Below are positions 47,959 to 55,966 of a stretch of 64,000 nucleotides of DNA, in pieces. The stretch comes from Anaerolineales bacterium (GTDB lineage Bacteria; Chloroflexota; Anaerolineae; 4572-78; J111): NCBI GenBank assembly GCA_015075405.1, contig JABTUK010000001.1, forward strand, positions 2,046,001 to 2,110,000, in the 5' to 3' direction. The position numbers were made by a program, and so were the translations under genes. The notes under the pieces were generated by a model. It did no database searches. It saw nothing but the letters and a program-made list of their open reading frames with translations, and had not been told where the DNA came from. Numbering within the stretch: position 1 is the first letter of the stretch; each line of letters begins with the position of its first letter.

Positions 47959-49545
47959 TTATGTTGTTGCGGTAGGTAGGATCAACAGGGGTTGTCCACG
48001 CAAGGCTGAGCGCATAGCCTGGCGGTCGTCCCAGGGATACTCAGTCTCGCCGAAGCACATGCTCTGCTCGTGGCCTTTGCCCAGGGCAATAACTATATCA
48101 TCAGGACCGGCTAACTGTACCGCTCGATAAATAGCCCGCCCCCGGTCGGGGACCCGCTCAAAAGTTTGGCCTTCTATTGCGCCTTGGGCCAGCATGGCCT
48201 CGGCGGTGGCGGCGATGATGGCATCCAGATTTTCGGTGCGGGGGTCTTCGGCGGTGATAAAGGTCAGGTCGGCCAGCTCGGTCGCAATCTGGCCCATCAT
48301 GACCCGTTTTTCCACATCGCGCAGCCCGGCGCAGCCAAAAACGGCAATCACCCGGCCCGGCGTCAGGGTGCGGGCGACGGTGAGCGAGCGGCGCAGAGCG
48401 TTGGGGGTGTGAGCAAAATCCACAACCGCCATAAACGGCTGGCCTTCATGGATGCGCTCCATCCGGCCCGGCACCCCGGCCAAAGCGGCGATGCCTTGCT
48501 GAACCTGGGCCGGGCTGAGGTGAAAGACCTCCAGGGCGGCTGTAGCCGCAGCCAGGCAGTTGCTCACGTTGTAATCACCCACCAGCGTGGTTTCGGCGGT
48601 AAAGGTGTGGCTGCGGCTGCGGAGGGTAAACTGGGTTTTGTCGGGCCGGTAAACAAGATCGTGGGCGGTTACGCTGGCCTGCGGGTGGCCGCTCACGCTG
48701 TAGCCCAGCCAGGCGATGTTATGGACAGCTAGTCTGGCTTTGAGATATTCAAAAGACCAGTCATCACAGTTGAGGATGGCGGTTTTGGGCAGTCCCTTGG
48801 GCGCAGCCGTTGCCAGCGATTCAAACAGCCCGGCTTTGGCGGCCCGGTAGGCGTCGAGTGAGCCATGCAAATCGAGATGCTCATGGGTAATGTTGGTCAC
48901 AATTGCCACATCAAAATCACAGGCGGTCACCCGGTGGTGGGCCATGCCGTGCGAGGTGACTTCAAGCAGGCAAATTTCGGTTCCAGCCTCGACCATCTGC
49001 GCCAGGTAACGCTGCACGTCGGGGGAGTCGGGGGTGGTGGTGTGTAGCCCGGTGTCGAGGGTTTGCTCGCCGATGACGGCATTGACCGTGCTAATCATGC
49101 CAACCTTGTGACCGGCGCAAAGCATATGATACAGAAAGTTGGTGGTGGTGGTTTTGCCGTCGGTGCCGGTAATACCGACCATCTGCAAGCGGCGGGCGGG
49201 AAAACCGTGCCATGCGGCGGAGAGATGGGCCAGGCTCTCGCGGCCATCGGGGACGGTGATGCGGGGAGGCGGGGACGCGAGGACGCGATGAGGCGATAAT
49301 TCTTCCTCTCTTCGCCTCATCGCCTCTTCGCCTCCCTCTTCGCTGACGATGGCGGCTGCGCCTCTGGCAATGGCGTCGGGGATGAAGCGGTGGCTGTCGA
49401 GGTTAACCCCGCGATAGGCCACAAAGAGCGTGCCCGGCTCCACCTGGCGCGAGTCGGCGGTGATGCGGGTGATGTCGGGGTCGTCATTGCTGCTTTGAGT
49501 AAGTTCGTAAGCTGGCAGCGCAGCTAAGAGTTTGGAAAGTTTCAT
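47959..49545 (-). CDS. murE: UDP-N-acetylmuramyl-tripeptide synthetase MurE
   Basis: Adds the third amino acid of the peptidoglycan stem peptide. 528 residues from ATG 49545 (GAGACTCC before it). N-terminal Rossmann-like domain, central ATPase with P-loop GITGTDGKTTTTNF, TSHGMAHHRV, and C-terminal Mur ligase domain (GCAGLRDVEKRVMMGQIA). The amino-acid specificity motif reads EDPRTE, where meso-DAP enzymes usually have DNPR; the third residue could be another diamino acid. Residues about 67-95 (EEAMRRREEELSPHR and flanks) are encoded by a heptamer repeat array inserted in-frame. An upstream in-frame ATG at 49587 has no Shine-Dalgarno site. Confidence 0.93.
   Translation of the reverse strand: MKLSKLLAALPAYELTQSSNDDPDITRITADSRQVEPGTLFVAYRGVNLDSHRFIPDAIARGAAAIVSEEGGEEAMRRREEELSPHRVLASPPPRITVPDGRESLAHLSAAWHGFPARRLQMVGITGTDGKTTTTNFLYHMLCAGHKVGMISTVNAVIGEQTLDTGLHTTTPDSPDVQRYLAQMVEAGTEICLLEVTSHGMAHHRVTACDFDVAIVTNITHEHLDLHGSLDAYRAAKAGLFESLATAAPKGLPKTAILNCDDWSFEYLKARLAVHNIAWLGYSVSGHPQASVTAHDLVYRPDKTQFTLRSRSHTFTAETTLVGDYNVSNCLAAATAALEVFHLSPAQVQQGIAALAGVPGRMERIHEGQPFMAVVDFAHTPNALRRSLTVARTLTPGRVIAVFGCAGLRDVEKRVMMGQIATELADLTFITAEDPRTENLDAIIAATAEAMLAQGAIEGQTFERVPDRGRAIYRAVQLAGPDDIVIALGKGHEQSMCFGETEYPWDDRQAMRSALRGQPLLILPTATT
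49258..49345. repeat. Heptamer array inside the murE reading frame
   Basis: Plus-strand left arm GGGGAGG, CGGGGAC, GCGAGGACGCG, GATGAGGCG; loop ATAATTC; right arm TTCGCCTCAT, CGCCTCTTCG, CCTCCC. The arms are complementary. It adds roughly 25 in-frame residues to the N-terminal domain of MurE. Confidence 0.85.
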
Positions 49546-49558
49546 GGAGTCTCTTTGG

Positions 49559-49732
49559 TTAAGCAAAGCTGGCAAAGCCGGTTTCATGGAGACGAATGAG
49601 CATGCGCAGGGCTTTGCGGGCGGTTTCAGGATAGCGAGACTCAGCCAGACGTAAAGTAACGATTTTGTCCGCTACAGGAAAATCGTGGTGCTTCACAAAG
49701 TTAAGGGTGGAATCAAATGGCTCAAGCAACAT
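49559..49732 (-). CDS. Small 57-residue protein in the HNH cassette
   Basis: MLLEPFDSTLNFVKHHDFPV then ADKIVTLRLAESRYPETARK, ending LIRLHETGFASFA. It is not in common ORF lists because of its length, but it is co-directional with the HNH gene (12-bp gap). Its composition (few rare codons, amphipathic helix ARKALRMLIRL) supports a real gene. No Shine-Dalgarno site is clear. Function unknown; a small regulator or antitoxin-like protein is possible. Confidence 0.6.
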   Translation of the reverse strand: MLLEPFDSTLNFVKHHDFPVADKIVTLRLAESRYPETARKALRMLIRLHETGFASFA

Positions 49733-49744
49733 TTTTGGCCAGGT

Positions 49745-50179
49745 TTAATCTTGTGGCGGCCACCAGCCGACACTGACCCATAGGCGTCGAGCTACGATAA
49801 TTTCAGGATTATTCATTTGAAGGGCTATAATCGTGGCTCGACCGCAGGGAGTTTTACCCAAAATCTCAACGCCATCCTCACTCCAGGCAAAATGTTCCGC
49901 CCACGTTTGCTGGCGCGGGTTGAATAGAGCAATCCATTCGCTTGTCTCGGGGTCGGGAGCGTGTGTTTGACCACCTTTGAACTCATTGCAGCGACGACAG
50001 GCTAACCATAAGTTCTCTTCGGTTGTTGGCCCATCGGCGGCTTGGGGAATAATATGATCAATCGTCATGGGCATCCCCAGTAGAGCTTCCGTTCGCAAAC
50101 AGTAACCGCAACGGCGTCCAGCCTGCTGAATGATTCGCTCTCGAAGCGCCGCGGCTATATACCCCTTACTTGGACTCAT
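49745..50179 (-). CDS. HNH endonuclease family protein
   Basis: 144 residues. Two zinc-binding Cys pairs (CGYC, residues 24-27, and CRRC, 61-64) flank DHIIPQAADGP (Asp41-His42), and Asn65 completes the HNH motif. A C-terminal region of about 75 residues has WAEHFAWSEDGVEILG, often seen with this family in cyanobacteria. The ATG overlaps the stop codon of the upstream gene by 4 bases. Not part of any recognisable restriction system; role unknown (nicking, mobility or defence). Confidence 0.85.
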   Translation of the reverse strand: MSPSKGYIAAALRERIIQQAGRRCGYCLRTEALLGMPMTIDHIIPQAADGPTTEENLWLACRRCNEFKGGQTHAPDPETSEWIALFNPRQQTWAEHFAWSEDGVEILGKTPCGRATIIALQMNNPEIIVARRLWVSVGWWPPQD

Positions 50180-50607
50180 GAGGCAAAGGTGGTCAGTTGT
50201 TCAAGTTCAGCTAGGGTTGGGATACGTTGTCCACGGAAGCGGAGTAAAACTGCTGCACGTGCCTTGCGTAGCATAACCCGGTCAGCAGCATGCTGTAGTT
50301 GAGCAAGCTGTTCTCGCTCGGCCTGCGTTAGCTCGTTTGCTTGATTCTGCCAGAGTAATGTGTCTAGCTCTTGCTGTTGTTGAATGGGTACGGTTTCCAG
50401 CAATACCTGTCGAAGTGTATTGTCATCTAGCTCTTCCAATTGGGCTAATTCTTGAATCAAATCCGCAGGCAACCCTTCCAACGGAGGCAGCGATGTCTGA
50501 AGCGCTGTCAGCAGAACTGTTTCTACCGACTGGTCAGTGGCTTGAGCAATACGTTGAATTGGATTATAGAGTTTATCAGGTAGGGTCAAGGTTACAGTTT
50601 GAGACAT
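50176..50607 (-). CDS. Helical protein upstream of the HNH gene, antitoxin-like
   Basis: 143 residues. It starts QTVTLTLPDKLYNPIQRIAQ, a pattern like ribbon-helix-helix or small DNA-binding antitoxins, followed by a Leu/Glu/Gln-rich helical body (EQLAQLQHAADRVMLRKARA). Overlap of 4 bp (ATGA) with the HNH gene shows translational coupling. Similar pairs are known to me from cyanobacteria, so horizontal transfer is likely. It may regulate or neutralise the nuclease; not proved. Confidence 0.75.
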   Translation of the reverse strand: MSQTVTLTLPDKLYNPIQRIAQATDQSVETVLLTALQTSLPPLEGLPADLIQELAQLEELDDNTLRQVLLETVPIQQQQELDTLLWQNQANELTQAEREQLAQLQHAADRVMLRKARAAVLLRFRGQRIPTLAELEQLTTFAS

Positions 50608-50628
50608 TCTCTAGCAGCCTTTCTTTTA

Positions 50629-52056
50629 TTAAGCCTGGCTCAATTTCATCGGGCGACTTTCGGTGCGATCCGCCGCGCTCCTGGGCAGCCAGAGGGTGAA
50701 GATGGAGCCTTTGCCCACCTCGCTGGTAACAGTAATCTGGCCGCCGTGAGCCTGGGCAATCCACTGGGCGATGGACAGACCGAGGCCAGTCCCTTTTTGG
50801 TTGTTGTCTTCGGCCCGGTAGAAGCGTTCAAAGATGTGGGGTAGGGCAGTGGGCGCAATGCCCCGGCCCGTGTCGGCGACGGTAATGCGGATCCACTCCG
50901 GCTCTCGAAACAGAGAGAGGGTGACATAGCCGCCGGGAGGGGTATGCTTGAGGGCATTGGTCACCAGGTTGAGTAACAACTGTTTGAGCCGGTCAGCGTC
51001 GCCTTGCACCACCGCCTGATCTTCGTGCCCCAATTGAATATTAACCCCATTAGCCGTGACCCGCGCCTGGCGATAGACATCGAGAATAATAGTGTCGAGT
51101 TCCACCGGCTGCATGCGCAGGCTCAGACCGGCGTCGGCCTGGGAAAGCAGCAGCAAATCGGCGACGATGCGCGACATGCGGTCGAGTTCGCCGTCTATAA
51201 TCGAGAGCGCTTCATTTAACTCATTAGGGTCGTTGGTTGCGCCCCGGCGCAGTAAATCTACGTTGCCGCGAATGACCGTCAGCGGGGTGCGTAGCTCGTG
51301 GGATACGTCGGCGCTGAGGCGGACCTGGGCTTGAAAGAAGTTGTCCAGGCGCTCCAGCATGTCGTTAATGGTCACAATCAGCCGGTCAATTTCGTCATTG
51401 GTGTTTGAAATGGGCAGCCGCTGTTTCAAATCCTGGGCGCTGACAATTTGCATGGCGGCCTGGTTGATCCTTTCAATGGGGCGGAGGGTGGTCCAGGCCA
51501 GAAATGCGCCGACCAGCCCGGCTAAAATTAACCCGGCCAGCGTGCCGCCAATCAGAAAAAAGAAGACCTGCTGGAGCGTGTCTTCTACTTCTTTGAGCGA
51601 TTGACCTACCTGAACGGCGCCAACCACGCGCGGCCCCAGTCGAATGGGGGCGCTGTAAATTCTGATCGGCGTTTTATCAATGGTAATGGTTTTGAAGAGG
51701 GAATGACCGTCGCGGTTGGCCTGTAACATTTCTTGGTCGGCGGGAAAGCGTTGTTTGCCCAGGTTGTCGGTGGAGGTCACCAACGTGCCATCGGCCTGGA
51801 TGACCTGGATAAAAATGGCCGGTGAGGAAAAAACATTAAGCTCAGGGACTTCAATCCCAACCACATTGCCGCTCTGGCGGATCACCGCCTGGGCCACAAT
51901 GCCCGCGCCGACCTGTTGAGCGCGGTCTTGCAAGTTGCCATTTATCTGGCTGTGCAGCGAGTATCCAAGCACCCAATAGAGCAAGATGCTGAAAGTGACC
52001 AGAATTGCTCCCAGCAGAAAGGTATACCAGAGGGTCAGACGAATTCGAATCGGCAT
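50629..52056 (-). CDS. Membrane sensor histidine kinase
   Basis: 475 residues. TM1 (about 9-32), an extracytoplasmic sensor region (35-165), TM2 (about 170-192), HAMP (ERINQAAMQIVSAQDL). HisKA follows with SHELRTPLTVIRGN, then HATPase with N box LVTNALKHT, DTGRGIA and GTGLGLSIAQ. It pairs with the OmpR-type regulator upstream on the same strand (stop 52213); a promoter at 52941 serves both. The C-terminus is near the gap before the HNH cassette. Confidence 0.94.
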   Translation of the reverse strand: MPIRIRLTLWYTFLLGAILVTFSILLYWVLGYSLHSQINGNLQDRAQQVGAGIVAQAVIRQSGNVVGIEVPELNVFSSPAIFIQVIQADGTLVTSTDNLGKQRFPADQEMLQANRDGHSLFKTITIDKTPIRIYSAPIRLGPRVVGAVQVGQSLKEVEDTLQQVFFFLIGGTLAGLILAGLVGAFLAWTTLRPIERINQAAMQIVSAQDLKQRLPISNTNDEIDRLIVTINDMLERLDNFFQAQVRLSADVSHELRTPLTVIRGNVDLLRRGATNDPNELNEALSIIDGELDRMSRIVADLLLLSQADAGLSLRMQPVELDTIILDVYRQARVTANGVNIQLGHEDQAVVQGDADRLKQLLLNLVTNALKHTPPGGYVTLSLFREPEWIRITVADTGRGIAPTALPHIFERFYRAEDNNQKGTGLGLSIAQWIAQAHGGQITVTSEVGKGSIFTLWLPRSAADRTESRPMKLSQA

Positions 52057-52074
52057 GAAAAATTAAGAAATTAA

Positions 52075-52138
52075 GGGAGTAGGGAGTAAGGAGTAGGGAG
52101 TAGGGGGTAAGAAAGGAGTAGGGAGTAGGGAGTAAGAA
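52075..52138. repeat. GGGAGTA heptamer array
   Basis: About eight GGGAGTA/AGGAGTA/GGGGTAA units in a row, upstream of the histidine kinase start codon and downstream of the regulator gene. A one-armed form without the complementary half. Confidence 0.8.
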
Positions 52139-52177
52139 ATAAGTTGGGTGGCGGTGAGAGAAAAGGGTAAGGTCATA

Positions 52178-52210
52178 ATACAAAAAATCCAAAATCTAAA
52201 ATCCAAAATC
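52178..52210. repeat. AAAATCC heptamer array
   Basis: Four or five units AAAATCC/AAAATCT/AAAATCG, starting two bases after the stop codon of the response-regulator gene (minus strand). One-armed. Confidence 0.8.
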
Positions 52211-52212
52211 GT

Positions 52213-52893
52213 TTAGCTTTCGCGCAGGGCATAACCGACCCCGCGAATAGTATGCAGCAGGCGGGTCTCACCCTCAGCCTCTAATTTCGAGCGCAAGTAG
52301 CGGATGTAAACTTCGATAATGTTCGACTCGCCGCCAAAATCATAGCCCCAGATGCGATCATAAATCTGGTCGCGGGTGAGCACCTGATTGGGATGCCGCA
52401 TAAAAAGTTCAAGCAAGTCGTATTCTTTGGCAGTCAGCTCTACATTGCGCTGGCCGCGATGGGCCATACGGGTGGTCGGGCTGAGGGTCAAATCGGCAAA
52501 GGTGAGCGGCGCGTCGGACTCAATGGGGGCGCGGCGGCGGCGCAGAGCGCGGACTCGCGCTAAAAGTTCTTCAAAGGCAAAAGGTTTGACCATGTAATCG
52601 TCGGCCCCGGCTTCCAGCCCGGCCACTTTGTCGGGAATGGCGTCTTTGGCCGTGAGCATCAGAATCGGGACTTGCAGTTCGCCTTCACGAATGCGCCGGC
52701 AAACGTTCAAGCCGTCAATACCGGGCAGCATAACATCCAAAATAACCAAATCGGGCAGCTCGCCGAAGGCCAATTCCAGCCCGGTTTCGCCATCGGTGGC
52801 TTGAATCACATTGTAGCCTTCGCGCCGCAGCCCCCGGCTGATAAAACCGGCAATCTGCGGTTCATCTTCAACCAACAAGATTTTGTCGTTCAT
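52213..52893 (-). CDS. OmpR/PhoB-family response regulator
   Basis: 226 residues. Receiver domain with acidic pocket (VEDE, D10-E11), phospho-acceptor Asp53 ([10 protein letters not shown]) and Lys in LTAKDA. A winged-helix DNA-binding domain follows ([45 protein letters not shown]). It is the first gene of the pair with the downstream kinase. The promoter is TTGAAC-17-TATAAT at 52941-52969. Confidence 0.96.
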   Translation of the reverse strand: MNDKILLVEDEPQIAGFISRGLRREGYNVIQATDGETGLELAFGELPDLVILDVMLPGIDGLNVCRRIREGELQVPILMLTAKDAIPDKVAGLEAGADDYMVKPFAFEELLARVRALRRRRAPIESDAPLTFADLTLSPTTRMAHRGQRNVELTAKEYDLLELFMRHPNQVLTRDQIYDRIWGYDFGGESNIIEVYIRYLRSKLEAEGETRLLHTIRGVGYALRES

Positions 52894-52940
52894 GGAGGAT
52901 TATTTTCTCTACTTTTAGATGGACTTGGTTCGTACATAAT

Positions 52941-52969
52941 ATTATACCAGAGGACAGCCGGGAGTTCAA
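52941..52969 (-). promoter_or_regulatory. Promoter of the two-component system operon
   Basis: On the minus strand TTGAAC (52964-52969) and TATAAT (52941-52946), 17-bp spacer, TGG before the -10; about 48 bp before the ATG. Confidence 0.85.
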
Positions 52970-52997
52970 CAGGATTTCGTGGGGTTTGGGCCTGATA

Positions 52998-53053
52998 CGT
53001 GATGCGTGATGCGTGATAACTCTAATCACGGGTCACGCATCACGTATCACGTT
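52998..53053. repeat. GTGATGC heptamer array
   Basis: Left arm GTGATAC, GTGATGC, GTGATGC, GTGATAA; loop CTCTAATCACGG; right arm GTCACGC, ATCACGT, ATCACGT. A full hairpin in the gap between the regulator promoter and recF. Confidence 0.85.
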
Positions 53054-53100
53054 ACCGCTGATCCCTGAATTCCGAAAGAGCCACTATTTCTTGGAACCGC

Positions 53101-54312
53101 CTAAATCTGACCCACTTCTTCCAGTTGCCCCATTGTCACCGAGAACAGTTTGGAGCGCTGCCGAAACGCCTCGTCGTAATCGCTCCAATCGGTGGTGGTC
53201 AGGAGGGCCTGACCGGCCTGGTCCACAATATTGATGATATGCTGGCGGCGCTCGGCGTCGAGTTCGCTCATTACATCGTCAAGCAGGAGCACCGGGGTTT
53301 CGCCGGTGCTTTGCTGCATCAGGGCCACTTCGGCCAGCTTGGTACTCAGGGCGGCGGTGCGCTGCTGCCCACGCGAACCATAGAGGGTCATATCAATGCC
53401 GTCTACCAAAAAGTGCAAATCGTCGCGGTGCGGGCCAACCAGGGTGACGCCACGTTGAATATCTTCGCGCCGGGATTGCTGCAAATAGGCCAGAAATGTC
53501 TGGCGCACCTCTTTGACCGGCGGAGCGACCGTGCTGTAGGGGGCCAGGTCTTCCATAAGCAGGGGTAACTGGTAATCGGGTTTGGGGCGTTGGTACAGAT
53601 CAAAGCTAGGGGCATAGTACAGACGCAGCCCTTCTTTGCCGCCGCTGACTTCGCGGTGGCGCTGCCGGGCCACCGCGTCCAACTCCAGCACGGCGTTGTG
53701 GCGCTGCGTCACCAGAGTAGCCCCATCGTGAGCGATTTGCTCATCCCAGTAAAGGAGTTGATCGGCGTTGCCGTTGCGCTCGGCCAAATCTTTGAGCAGG
53801 GCGTTGCGGTTAGCCAGGACTTTATTATAGCGGGTGAGAGCCTGGCAGTAATCCGGGTTGATCTGGCACAAGGTGGTATCCAGGTAGCGGCGGCGAATGG
53901 CCGGGGCGCCGGTGACTAATTCAATATCTTCGGGCAGGAACATGACCGTTGTCAATTTGCCGACGATGTCTAAAGCCCGTTTTTTGCTGCCGTTGAGCCG
54001 AATATCTTTGCGAAAGCCGTCATTCTCACGAACCAGGGTAATGGCCAGCCGAAAACTATCCAGCTTGGTTTTGACGGTGGCTTCGACGCGGGCAAAAGGC
54101 AAGGGTTCCTGCTTGAGAGTCAGCCAGTTGATAAGCTGCTGGTCGGTGCGGGCGTGGACGCTGCGGGTGGTGGAAAGAAAAAAGATGGCTTCCAGCAGGC
54201 TGGTTTTACCCTGGGCGTTATCGCCGCGCAGCAAAATGGGGCCGGGTGGCAATTCGACGGCTAGACGGCTGTAATTGCGATAATTGGTTAGGGACAGGTG
54301 GCTAATGTGCAT
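53101..54312 (-). CDS. recF: DNA replication and repair protein RecF
   Basis: SMC-like ATPase that loads RecA at gaps. 403 residues from ATG 54312 (HISHLSLTNYRNYSRL). Walker A GDNAQGKTS, Walker B PVLLLDDVMSELDAERR, and a conserved C-terminal TDWSDYD-type segment. The frame is open to 54372, but that extension is encoded by a heptamer repeat and by no conserved sequence, so it is rejected. dnaA, dnaN and gyrB are not adjacent. Confidence 0.94.
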   Translation of the reverse strand: MHISHLSLTNYRNYSRLAVELPPGPILLRGDNAQGKTSLLEAIFFLSTTRSVHARTDQQLINWLTLKQEPLPFARVEATVKTKLDSFRLAITLVRENDGFRKDIRLNGSKKRALDIVGKLTTVMFLPEDIELVTGAPAIRRRYLDTTLCQINPDYCQALTRYNKVLANRNALLKDLAERNGNADQLLYWDEQIAHDGATLVTQRHNAVLELDAVARQRHREVSGGKEGLRLYYAPSFDLYQRPKPDYQLPLLMEDLAPYSTVAPPVKEVRQTFLAYLQQSRREDIQRGVTLVGPHRDDLHFLVDGIDMTLYGSRGQQRTAALSTKLAEVALMQQSTGETPVLLLDDVMSELDAERRQHIINIVDQAGQALLTTTDWSDYDEAFRQRSKLFSVTMGQLEEVGQI

Positions 54313-54332
54313 ATTTAATCTGGGTATGGGCC

Positions 54333-54380
54333 TGAAACATAAAACGTGAAACGTAAAAACTTTACGTTTCACGAGCGTGT
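54333..54380. repeat. AAACGTG heptamer array
   Basis: AAACATA, AAACGTG, AAACGTA in the left arm, loop AAAACTT, and TACGTTTCACG in the right arm. It lies directly upstream of recF (minus strand). Confidence 0.75.
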
Positions 54381-54454
54381 GAGGATTATAACATAAGAGG
54401 AAAGGGGAATGAAAAGCAGACTACGGATTCGGCGCGTTGCCTGCCTAAAATTAG

Positions 54455-54481
54455 CAGAGCCTTCCATTTGGGAAGGCTCTG
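54455..54481. terminator. Hairpin of terminator type upstream of recF
   Basis: CAGAGCCTTCC, 5-base loop, GGAAGGCTCTG, an 11-bp stem with few T residues after it. No gene ends here on the plus strand, so its role is unclear. Confidence 0.5.
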
Positions 54482-54502
54482 TTATTAGATCGGACGATAT
54501 TA

Positions 54503-54586
54503 GGTTGTGATAAAACTAAAGCGCGGGTCGCTTTATAATAAATTTTGTGGGCGGCGAGGTTCTACCCTGAACCTCTATGCACAACC
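54503..54586 (+). ncRNA. Candidate three-way-junction RNA
   Basis: GGTTGTG 54503-54509 pairs with CACAACC 54580-54586. It encloses two hairpins: AAAGCG/CGCTTT (54518-54534) and GAGGTTC/GAACCTC (54556-54575). All stems are perfect. It sits in the 500-bp gene-free gap between recF and the PfkB gene. I cannot assign a family. A structured noncoding RNA or riboswitch remains possible, and so does a relic of a repeat. Confidence 0.4.
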
Positions 54587-54669
54587 CAACTTATTGTTTG
54601 TTAGTTTGACCCCGTCTGCTTTGAATCCAGTATAACAGAGGGTAGTACTTTAGGGTAGTGACAAATGTC

Positions 54670-54817
54670 ATTAGGTGGGATGATGAATGTCATTGCAAGG
54701 CCAGATGCCGAAGCAATCTCCCCGCCGGGGTAGGAGACTGCTTCGCCTGTGGCTCGCAGCGACATGATCAAGCTATTTTCGAGGAGACTGCTTCGCCTAC
54801 GGCTCGCAGCGACATGA
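54670..54817. repeat. Direct and inverted GGAGACTGCTTCGCC repeats
   Basis: A 35-base unit beginning GGAGACTGCTTCGCCT and ending GCAGCGACATGA occurs at 54733-54767 and 54783-54817, differing at 2 bases. The preceding AATGTCATTGCAAGG and GCAATCTCC regions fit an inverted partner. This is related to the common TGTCATTGCGAG bacterial intergenic repeats. Confidence 0.8.
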
Positions 54818-54819
54818 GG

Positions 54820-55830
54820 TTATTGACGAAGGAAATTATTAATCTCGCGCAGTTTCGCCAGCCGCTGTTCGGCCTGGGTGCGGCTGATTTGCAGGGCATG
54901 TAGTCCTCCAAACCCCTCGATAATGAACGAGGCGGAAACTGTGCCATATAAGGCCGCTTGCGCCGGGTCGCCGGTTTCGAGGTAGCCGATGGCAAAACCG
55001 CCGCAGAAGGAATCACCCGCGCCCGTCAAATCGTCTACCTGAGCGGGGTAGGGTAGAATTTGATAGAAGGCATCACGCTCGCGGTCATAAAGGGCCGCGC
55101 CGTGATCGCCCTGTTTGATGACCACAATTTTGGGGCCGCGCCGGGCAATCTGGCGGCAGAAAACGTCAACCTCGTAAGCAGGCATCAGGCTTTCGGCTTC
55201 AGCTTCGCTGGGCATAAAGGCGTCAGCCCGGCTGAGGAGTTTGAGCAGGTCGGGATCATCAAAGTTACCGTTGAGGTAATAAGGTAAAATATCCACGGAG
55301 ACAAAAATATCGGGCCGCTCTTGCAGGGCCTCGATCCAGGCCAGGGTTGTTTCCAGGCGCATCGGCGACAGGTGGATCGAAGCCACATTCCATAAGGGGG
55401 GCGCTAATTCTTGGGGCAAGGGTGAGTTGCGGAGATGGACGCGCCGGGCGGCGGCGCTGTAAGCGGCGCTCTCCTCGGCTGTCAGTGGGGTGCTGCTAAA
55501 CGGGCTGGGCGTTAAGAGGACTACTTCGGTGTTGCGAGAAAAGTAGCGCCGGTAGCCGCTCAACTCGTAAATGGTCCAGGCCCGCAGCGTTTCTTCGTCT
55601 TTCTGGATCAAGCCGGAAGTATCAATGGCGCTTTGTTCGAGGCGAGCGGTGTATTCGGGCGGCCAATCGTAGCCGACAACGGCGGCAATGCCCACTTGAT
55701 TCGACCAAATATTGGCTCCCACTGCGGCATAAAGGGCATTTCCACCCGGATCCGCCATGCTGGTGCGGCCATCGGCATAGACGGTGTCGTTCAAGGCCAG
55801 CGAGCCAACGCAAAGATGTTTTGTTCCCAA
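54820..55830 (-). CDS. PfkB-family carbohydrate kinase
   Basis: 336 residues from TTG 55830. The N-terminus HLCVGSLALNDTVYADGRTSMADPGGNALYAAVG holds the first-signature GGNALYAA pattern; DDLTGAGDSFCGGFAIG carries the catalytic Asp. GGGGAGG (minus strand, 55836-55842) is 5 bases before this TTG, so it is preferred over the ATG at 55878. Substrate unknown. An upstream FHA gene ends 110 bp away behind a terminator. Confidence 0.88.
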   Translation of the reverse strand: MGTKHLCVGSLALNDTVYADGRTSMADPGGNALYAAVGANIWSNQVGIAAVVGYDWPPEYTARLEQSAIDTSGLIQKDEETLRAWTIYELSGYRRYFSRNTEVVLLTPSPFSSTPLTAEESAAYSAAARRVHLRNSPLPQELAPPLWNVASIHLSPMRLETTLAWIEALQERPDIFVSVDILPYYLNGNFDDPDLLKLLSRADAFMPSEAEAESLMPAYEVDVFCRQIARRGPKIVVIKQGDHGAALYDRERDAFYQILPYPAQVDDLTGAGDSFCGGFAIGYLETGDPAQAALYGTVSASFIIEGFGGLHALQISRTQAEQRLAKLREINNFLRQ

Positions 55831-55893
55831 GATGTCCTCCCCGGATTGCAGAATAACATAAGCCGGGCGCTCTGTCAATGGGGCAGATATAAC

Positions 55894-55936
55894 AAAAAGC
55901 CGCCCCGTTGTCCTGTTGACAGGTGGGCCGGCTTTT
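55894..55936 (-). terminator. Terminator after the small FHA gene
   Basis: On the minus strand AAAAGCCGGCCC and GGGGCGGCTTTT form the outer stem, with CCTGT/ACAGG inside, followed by T residues. It ends the 55967-56560 gene. Confidence 0.85.
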
Positions 55937-55966
55937 GATCCAAATAAGCGAGAGAGTTAATTGAAG

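Noticed and set aside
53125..53568. Plus-strand open frame inside recF
   Set aside because: Antisense shadow with no ribosome-binding site or known motif.
54313..54372. Extended N-terminus of RecF
   Set aside because: The extension is encoded by AAACGTG heptamer units and is not part of the RecF family.
54503..54586. Purine riboswitch
   Set aside because: The TTCTACC motif lies in a loop of the second hairpin, not in the junction, and downstream gene context on the plus strand is lacking.
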